Shown: one piece after another, positions 59,957 to 64,000 of the stretch | Numbering within the stretch: the stretch's first letter is position 1 | Layout: each line of letters starts with the position of its first letter | From: an uncultured Coriobacteriaceae bacterium | GTDB lineage: Bacteria > Actinomycetota > Coriobacteriia > Coriobacteriales > Eggerthellaceae | Length of the DNA stretch: 64,000 nt | Reading direction: 5' to 3' | Assembly (NCBI GenBank): GCA_937937585.1 | Contig: CALDCB010000015.1 | Span: forward strand, 1 to 64,000 | The notes under the pieces: generated by a model | What the model saw: the letters and a program-made list of their open reading frames with translations, nothing else | Database searches by the model: none | What the model was told of the DNA's origin: nothing | Program-made: the position numbers and the translations under genes

Positions 59957-61591
59957 CTAACGTCGCGTGCCAAACAAGCCGCGGACGATCTGGTTCGCGG
60001 CCGTACGCCCCGCCGAGCTCAAGATGTTCGTGGCAACACGCGACATCGCATCCCTCTGTTTCTGACGCTCGCGCTCCTCGGCCTTAGCCAAGCGCTCAGC
60101 CTCGCGTTCCGCGGCACGAGCCTGACGCTCCGCCTCCCTTTCGGCTGCCCTCGCCTGCCGCTCAGCTTCCTTCTCTGCCGCCTTCTGCTGGCGCTCAGCC
60201 TCTTTCTCGGCGGCTTTCTGCGCAGCCTCCTGCTGCTTGGCGAACTCAGCCTTCTCAGCCTCAAGCTTGGCCCTTTCCTTGGCAAGCTCTTCGGCAGCGG
60301 CATTCTGCTCGTGCTCGTCCATAATCTTCTCGTACGCGCTCTCGCGATCGATGGCCGTGCCGTACTTCACCATCAGCGCCGTCTGCCCCTGCGCCACCGC
60401 GGCCTTCGCTTCGTCAGAAGCCTCGGCCATCAGGCACTGCGGCGGCAGGATCTTCGCATTCTCGACGATAGAGGGCTTGCCGTCCTCATCCAAAAAGCTA
60501 ACCAGCGCCTCGCCGGTGCCCAACTCAAGAATAGCCTCTTCACTCTTGAAATTCGGGTTAGCACGGAACGCCTCGGCTGCTGCCTTAACAGCCCTCTGCT
60601 CGGCAGGCGTGTAAGCGCGCAAGCCATGCTGCACGCGGTTGGAAAGCTGCGCCAGAACCTCACCGGGAATGTCGCTGGGCGACTGCGTGATGAAGTAAAC
60701 ACCAACGCCCTTGGAACGAATGAGCTTGACCACCTGCACGAGCTTGTTCAAAAGCTCGCTGGGCATGCCCTTGAACAGCAGATGCGCCTCGTCAAAAAAG
60801 AAGACGAAACGCGGCTTGTCCAAGTCGCCTACCTCGGGCAGCTTCTCGAACAAATCTGACAGCATCCACAGCAGGAACATCGAGTAGACCTGCGGCTGCT
60901 GAATAATACGCGCAGCGTTCAGGATGTTCACATAGCCGCGGCCGCTGGGATCGCATGCGAACCAATCGGAAAGCTCAAGCGACGGTTCGCCGAAGAAAGT
61001 GTCGCCGCCCTGACCCTCAACTGCGATAAGCGCACGCAAAATGGCGCCAACCGACTGAGCCGAAACGTTGCCGTACGTGGTGGTGTACTCCTTCGCGTGC
61101 TCGCTGACGTAATTCAGCATGGCGCGCAGGTCCTTCAAATCGATTAGCAGCATCTGCCTGTCGTCGGCAATGCGGAAAACGATGTTCAGCACGCCCTCCT
61201 GCACCTGCGTAAGGCCAAGCAAGCGCGACAGAAGCACCGGCCCCATGTCGGAAATAGTCACGCGAACGGGCATGCCGGGGCCTCCCGTCATATCCCAAAA
61301 ACGCGCAGGGCAACCTTGATACGTGAAACCCTGCAACCCGAATTTCTGAATGCGCTTCTGCATATTCTCGGAATCGACGCCGGCCTGGCACATGCCGGTG
61401 ACGTCACCTTTAACGTCAGCCATGAAAACGGGAACGCCCGCCTGCGAGAAACCCTCGGCCATAACCTTAAGCGTAACCGTCTTGCCTGTGCCGGAAGCAC
61501 CGGCAATAAGGCCATGACGATTTGCCTGATTAAGAAGCAGATAACAGGGGTTGTCGCCCTGCGCCATCCAAATCCTGTCGTTCTGAAGCAC
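59957..61591 (-). CDS. DUF853/YjgR HerA-like ATPase
   Basis: 544 aa from GTG 61591 (AAGGAGG upstream; the longer frame is rejected). HerA-type ATPase: GLIAGASGTGKTVTLKVMAE (Walker A near residue 32), FFFDEAHLLFKG (Walker B), VYFITQSPSDIP and QLSNRVQHGLRAYTP, the DUF853 signature. The last about 100 residues are a charged coiled coil of 11-residue repeats. Family members are cytoplasmic, hexamer-forming, of unsettled function. Single gene. Confidence 0.85.
   Translation of the reverse strand: MLQNDRIWMAQGDNPCYLLLNQANRHGLIAGASGTGKTVTLKVMAEGFSQAGVPVFMADVKGDVTGMCQAGVDSENMQKRIQKFGLQGFTYQGCPARFWDMTGGPGMPVRVTISDMGPVLLSRLLGLTQVQEGVLNIVFRIADDRQMLLIDLKDLRAMLNYVSEHAKEYTTTYGNVSAQSVGAILRALIAVEGQGGDTFFGEPSLELSDWFACDPSGRGYVNILNAARIIQQPQVYSMFLLWMLSDLFEKLPEVGDLDKPRFVFFFDEAHLLFKGMPSELLNKLVQVVKLIRSKGVGVYFITQSPSDIPGEVLAQLSNRVQHGLRAYTPAEQRAVKAAAEAFRANPNFKSEEAILELGTGEALVSFLDEDGKPSIVENAKILPPQCLMAEASDEAKAAVAQGQTALMVKYGTAIDRESAYEKIMDEHEQNAAAEELAKERAKLEAEKAEFAKQQEAAQKAAEKEAERQQKAAEKEAERQARAAEREAERQARAAEREAERLAKAEERERQKQRDAMSRVATNILSSAGRTAANQIVRGLFGTRR
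60084..60222 (-). repeat. 33-base tandem repeats coding an 11-residue coiled coil
   Basis: About four units of the type AAEKEAERQQK/AAEREAERQAR near the C-terminus of the DUF853 gene, slightly diverged at nucleotide level. Copy number may vary between strains. Confidence 0.65.
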
Positions 61592-61812
61592 GGCGTCCTC
61601 CTTGAATCGAGCTGTTTGAATCGACCAAAAGTTGCCACCATTATACCAGCGGCGCCGGGGCAAACAGCGGCTGCAGGTTCGGACCCCGGCTTCGGTCGCG
61701 CTCGCGACGGTCTATCAGAAACTCACGACGACATCTTACGTTTACCTTGCGTTTATCATCCGCCTTTAATCTTCGGTCATCAGCAATGAACGCCAATGGG
61801 ATGGAGACAACG

Positions 61813-62298
61813 ATGAACTCGCAAAGCAGCAACTTCGAATCTGCTCGCACCCAAGATCGCCCGCAAAGCAACGCCGCCGGAATCAGGAACATCGCGCCCG
61901 CTAACAGCGGATTGCTTGGGTTCGTCATCTCGTGCCTTCTCCTGGCAGCCGCCTGGGGCGTAGTGGGAATCGGCTATATCTGCATTCCCGGAGCCGTCAT
62001 TGCTGCGGCACTTGGCTTCCTGTGCGCCATCATGAACATCGGCACCGGTTTCTCGTTCTTGATTTGTCTGGGCATTGCCGCGGCGTGCTTAGGGCTTGCC
62101 TATCCCGCCCTTATTGGCACGCTTCTTCTGAAGGGAGCCTTGTCGGGCAGCCAAGACCCCCTTGCATTTGACAAGCGGATTCTTGGCATCACCTGCATCG
62201 TAGCCGTCGTTGGTGCAGCACTGGCAGGCTTGGGAGTTCTTCTTGGCGGCGGCGCTAGCCTCGCCCTACCCACATTCCTGCAATTCCTGATCGCATAA
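61813..62298 (+). CDS. Small integral membrane protein
   Basis: 161 aa from ATG 61813 (GGAG six bases upstream). A polar N-terminus of about 30 residues, then four to five hydrophobic helices rich in Gly, Ala and Leu. No family recognised. Upstream of the 81-residue protein gene on the same strand. Confidence 0.6.
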   Translation: MNSQSSNFESARTQDRPQSNAAGIRNIAPANSGLLGFVISCLLLAAAWGVVGIGYICIPGAVIAAALGFLCAIMNIGTGFSFLICLGIAAACLGLAYPALIGTLLLKGALSGSQDPLAFDKRILGITCIVAVVGAALAGLGVLLGGGASLALPTFLQFLIA

Positions 62299-62369
62299 GC
62301 AACAAGATTCAACGCGTTTCCAACGCGAACCGCTCAAATTCCAAACGAATCAAAACGAAGGGGACCATC

Positions 62370-62615
62370 ATGACGAAGTCGAAAATCGCTCAGGCTACAG
62401 AGAACATCGCCGACAAAGTTGTTGGCGCATATCAAACCACCGAGGACGCCGTTACAGGAACCTACAACAAAATTGAGAACGGCGTGACTGTCACCTACAC
62501 CAAAATCGAAGACGCCTTTGTAGACCGCTTCCTTACCCGCAAAGGAGAAAGCGTCGAAGAAGCAAAGGAGCGTTTGCAAGAAAACCGAGTCAAACGCGAG
62601 GAGCGTCGCCACTAG
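62370..62615 (+). CDS. Small amphipathic protein
   Basis: 81 aa. Repeated VVGAYQTTEDAVTGTYNKIE-type units (VGAYxxxEDAV, GTYNKIENGV, TYTKIEDAFV), then RFLTRKGESVEEAKERL. The same layout occurs in small uncharacterised proteins of Firmicutes and Actinobacteria. Helical, no membrane segment. AAGGGG precedes ATG. Followed by a strong terminator; probably with the membrane protein gene. Confidence 0.7.
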   Translation: MTKSKIAQATENIADKVVGAYQTTEDAVTGTYNKIENGVTVTYTKIEDAFVDRFLTRKGESVEEAKERLQENRVKREERRH

Positions 62616-62648
62616 CAACGACATCGCGAATCACGCTCAGCCTTCCCA

Positions 62649-62684
62649 GGGGGTGCGGAAGTTCAAACCTTCCGCACCCCCTTT
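62649..62684 (+). terminator. Terminator
   Basis: GGGGGTGCGGAAG 62649-62661 pairs perfectly with CTTCCGCACCCCC 62669-62681, then TTT. Confidence 0.85.
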
Positions 62685-62871
62685 CCGATTCCTCTCCTTC
62701 TTGTCCCGCATGAGGGAATCGACGGCGCAAAACACGCTTGTCTTTTAGACCATGGGATCCCCCCCTCTCGTTCGATCTAAGCCGCCAGGTTCTTCGCAGT
62801 AGGAGCCCCTCCTTTCACAATGCAGATAAACGCAAAAGCTTCAAGCGGCAAGATGAAAGGAAGTGGTCGAT

Positions 62872-63891
62872 ATGGTGAACCCGATTACCAAAAAGGTGCT
62901 TGCAGGAGTACCAACCGTGGCCCTTTCGGCCATGCTCGCCTGCACAATGGTCGGCTGCGGTGGCAGCGGTGCGACCGACGCAGCGCAAAGCGGATCCAGC
63001 AGCGCTGCGGCATCGGCGCAACCCGCCTACCAGTCGCAGTCAGTCGAGATCGACGGCAACACCTTCGAATCCGTAGCTGACGGCACGTTTTACGCTGGCG
63101 ATAAGGCCAAGAAGGACGGTTTCTACCTTCGCCTGAAGATCACGAACAACGGTGACAAGCTCATGAAGTTCACGGGCTTCAGCGTTAAAGCCGCGCAGGG
63201 CGAACTTGAAGCAGGCGACGAGATATTCCGTTCCAGCAAGGCCGCCGTGCTTGAGTACACCACCAACAATATCCCCGAAGCACTGTACGAAGGCGCCAAG
63301 TACGGAAACGATCGACCGGACATTCCGGCTGGCGAATCGGTTGAGTTCGTTTACTTCTGGGTTCCGAAGGCTCCTTACTACGGTCCAATCACCGTCAACA
63401 TCGACAGTCAATACAAGGTTGGCCAGAACCCTGCTGTAATGCGCTTCAACACCACGGGCGCCGAAACGGAAGAGTACAAAGCCATCGCAGCCGAAGGCGG
63501 CGACTCCAAGGCGGCCGAATCCACGACTGGCGTTGATTGCGCATCCTTCAAGATTGAAGCCACTGAAGGATTCGTTCTTGACAGCGGCAGCGCAAGCGAA
63601 CAGAAGGCACGCTTCTATAAGGAAGGCACCGACAGCTCTTTCAAGGTAGACGTGTTCCCGCGTTCGCCCGAAGAGGAAATCGCCAGCTTGCAGAAGACAT
63701 ACGAAGGCAAGGATATCGCCACCGATCAAGTGGACATCAAGGGCACCACGTGGCTTCGCCTGAAAGCCCCCGACAACACCTATACGATGTTCGCATCCGC
63801 GCCTAACGGCAAAACCGTGCGTGTGCAGATTCATCGCAAGCTGAACTGGGACGACGCACTGCCAATGCCTGAAAGCCTTACTTTGAAGTAA
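62872..63891 (+). CDS. Lipoprotein with DUF4352-like domain
   Basis: 339 aa from ATG 62872 (AAAGGAAG upstream). Signal peptide II ending LACTMVGC (lipid Cys near 29), then a Gly/Ser/Ala linker. A first domain (about 50-190) resembles the immunoglobulin-like extracellular fold of DUF4352-type lipoproteins (FYLRLKITNNGDKLMKF, then WVPKAPYYGPITVNI). A second domain (about 215-339) is unrecognised. Surface or extracytoplasmic; function unknown. Confidence 0.75.
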   Translation: MVNPITKKVLAGVPTVALSAMLACTMVGCGGSGATDAAQSGSSSAAASAQPAYQSQSVEIDGNTFESVADGTFYAGDKAKKDGFYLRLKITNNGDKLMKFTGFSVKAAQGELEAGDEIFRSSKAAVLEYTTNNIPEALYEGAKYGNDRPDIPAGESVEFVYFWVPKAPYYGPITVNIDSQYKVGQNPAVMRFNTTGAETEEYKAIAAEGGDSKAAESTTGVDCASFKIEATEGFVLDSGSASEQKARFYKEGTDSSFKVDVFPRSPEEEIASLQKTYEGKDIATDQVDIKGTTWLRLKAPDNTYTMFASAPNGKTVRVQIHRKLNWDDALPMPESLTLK

Positions 63892-63914
63892 GTGACAAGC
63901 ACCTCCACGAACGG

Positions 63915-63953
63915 GCCGGTTTCGGGACGCAGCTCACCCGAGGCCGGTCCTTC
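63915..63953 (+). terminator. Possible terminator
   Basis: GGGCCGGTTTCGGG pairs with CCCGAGGCCGGTCC (with G-U pairs) around a ten-base loop. The following T-run is weak. Confidence 0.4.
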
Positions 63954-64000
63954 GCTGTGCGCTTTCCCCACCCAAACGACGCGCGGGACATCCCTCCGCG

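Overview
The window looks like chromosomal DNA of a host-associated actinobacterium of the class Coriobacteriia, probably family Eggerthellaceae. This is inferred from gene content, not from a marker gene: a LuxR regulator fused to a 12-helix membrane domain, LAxTG-type sortase signals, Actinobacteria-like codon use, a GMP synthase without its amidotransferase domain, and an anaerobic acyl-CoA/ETF (carnitine-type) gene set. No rRNA, tRNA or CRISPR array was recognised.

Layout. 0.7-4 kb: GntR/ABC ATPase/permease operon behind a sigma70-type promoter with an inverted-repeat operator. 4-8.4 kb: XdhC-like gene, then a defence-like island with an AbiF/Abi_2 HEPN protein, a zinc-ribbon protein and a DUF3800 protein. 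Both abiF and the DUF3800 gene are preceded by a short promoter-to-terminator unit that looks like a small RNA, and two of these putative RNAs share nearly identical 3' ends. 9-16.7 kb: two YbtPQ-like half-ABC transporters, a complete ECF module (S, double ATPase, T) and a divergent AraC regulator, probably for metallophore or other small-molecule uptake. 16.7-20.4 kb: three tandem class-M sirtuin genes (one intact, one with an altered active site, one decayed) with a divergent TetR gene, an acetyltransferase and an IS3 transposase relic. 20.6-31.2 kb: a large sortase-anchored protein, WalJ-like hydrolase, lipoprotein, a frameshifted gene, PPP-type phosphatase, an ECF sigma/anti-sigma pair, TrmO and DUF192.

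31.5-53 kb is metabolic: SulP transporter; a LeuA-like protein whose metal-binding HxH is lost, overlapping a TIM-barrel/acyl-CoA synthetase fusion; a surface protein with a 10-base poly-C(G) tract at its 5' end; a MaoC-like hydratase; the LuxR membrane regulator; and fixABCX diverging from caiD-MFS-caiA-caiB-caiC-MFS. The last two sets match the enterobacterial carnitine system: CaiC and CaiB activate the substrate, CaiD and CaiA interconvert and reduce the CoA esters, and FixABCX supplies electrons. No BCCT carrier (CaiT) is present; two MFS carriers take its place. 53-64 kb: GMP synthase ATPase subunit, a Fic protein behind repeated operator-like 11-mers, a nuclease-DUF2075 helicase, a DUF853 ATPase, small membrane proteins and a lipoprotein.

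The most interesting candidate system is the pair of RNA-plus-protein units at 5.0-8.4 kb. Other points of note are the poly-G switch, the sirtuin array and the LeuA-like/fusion pair.
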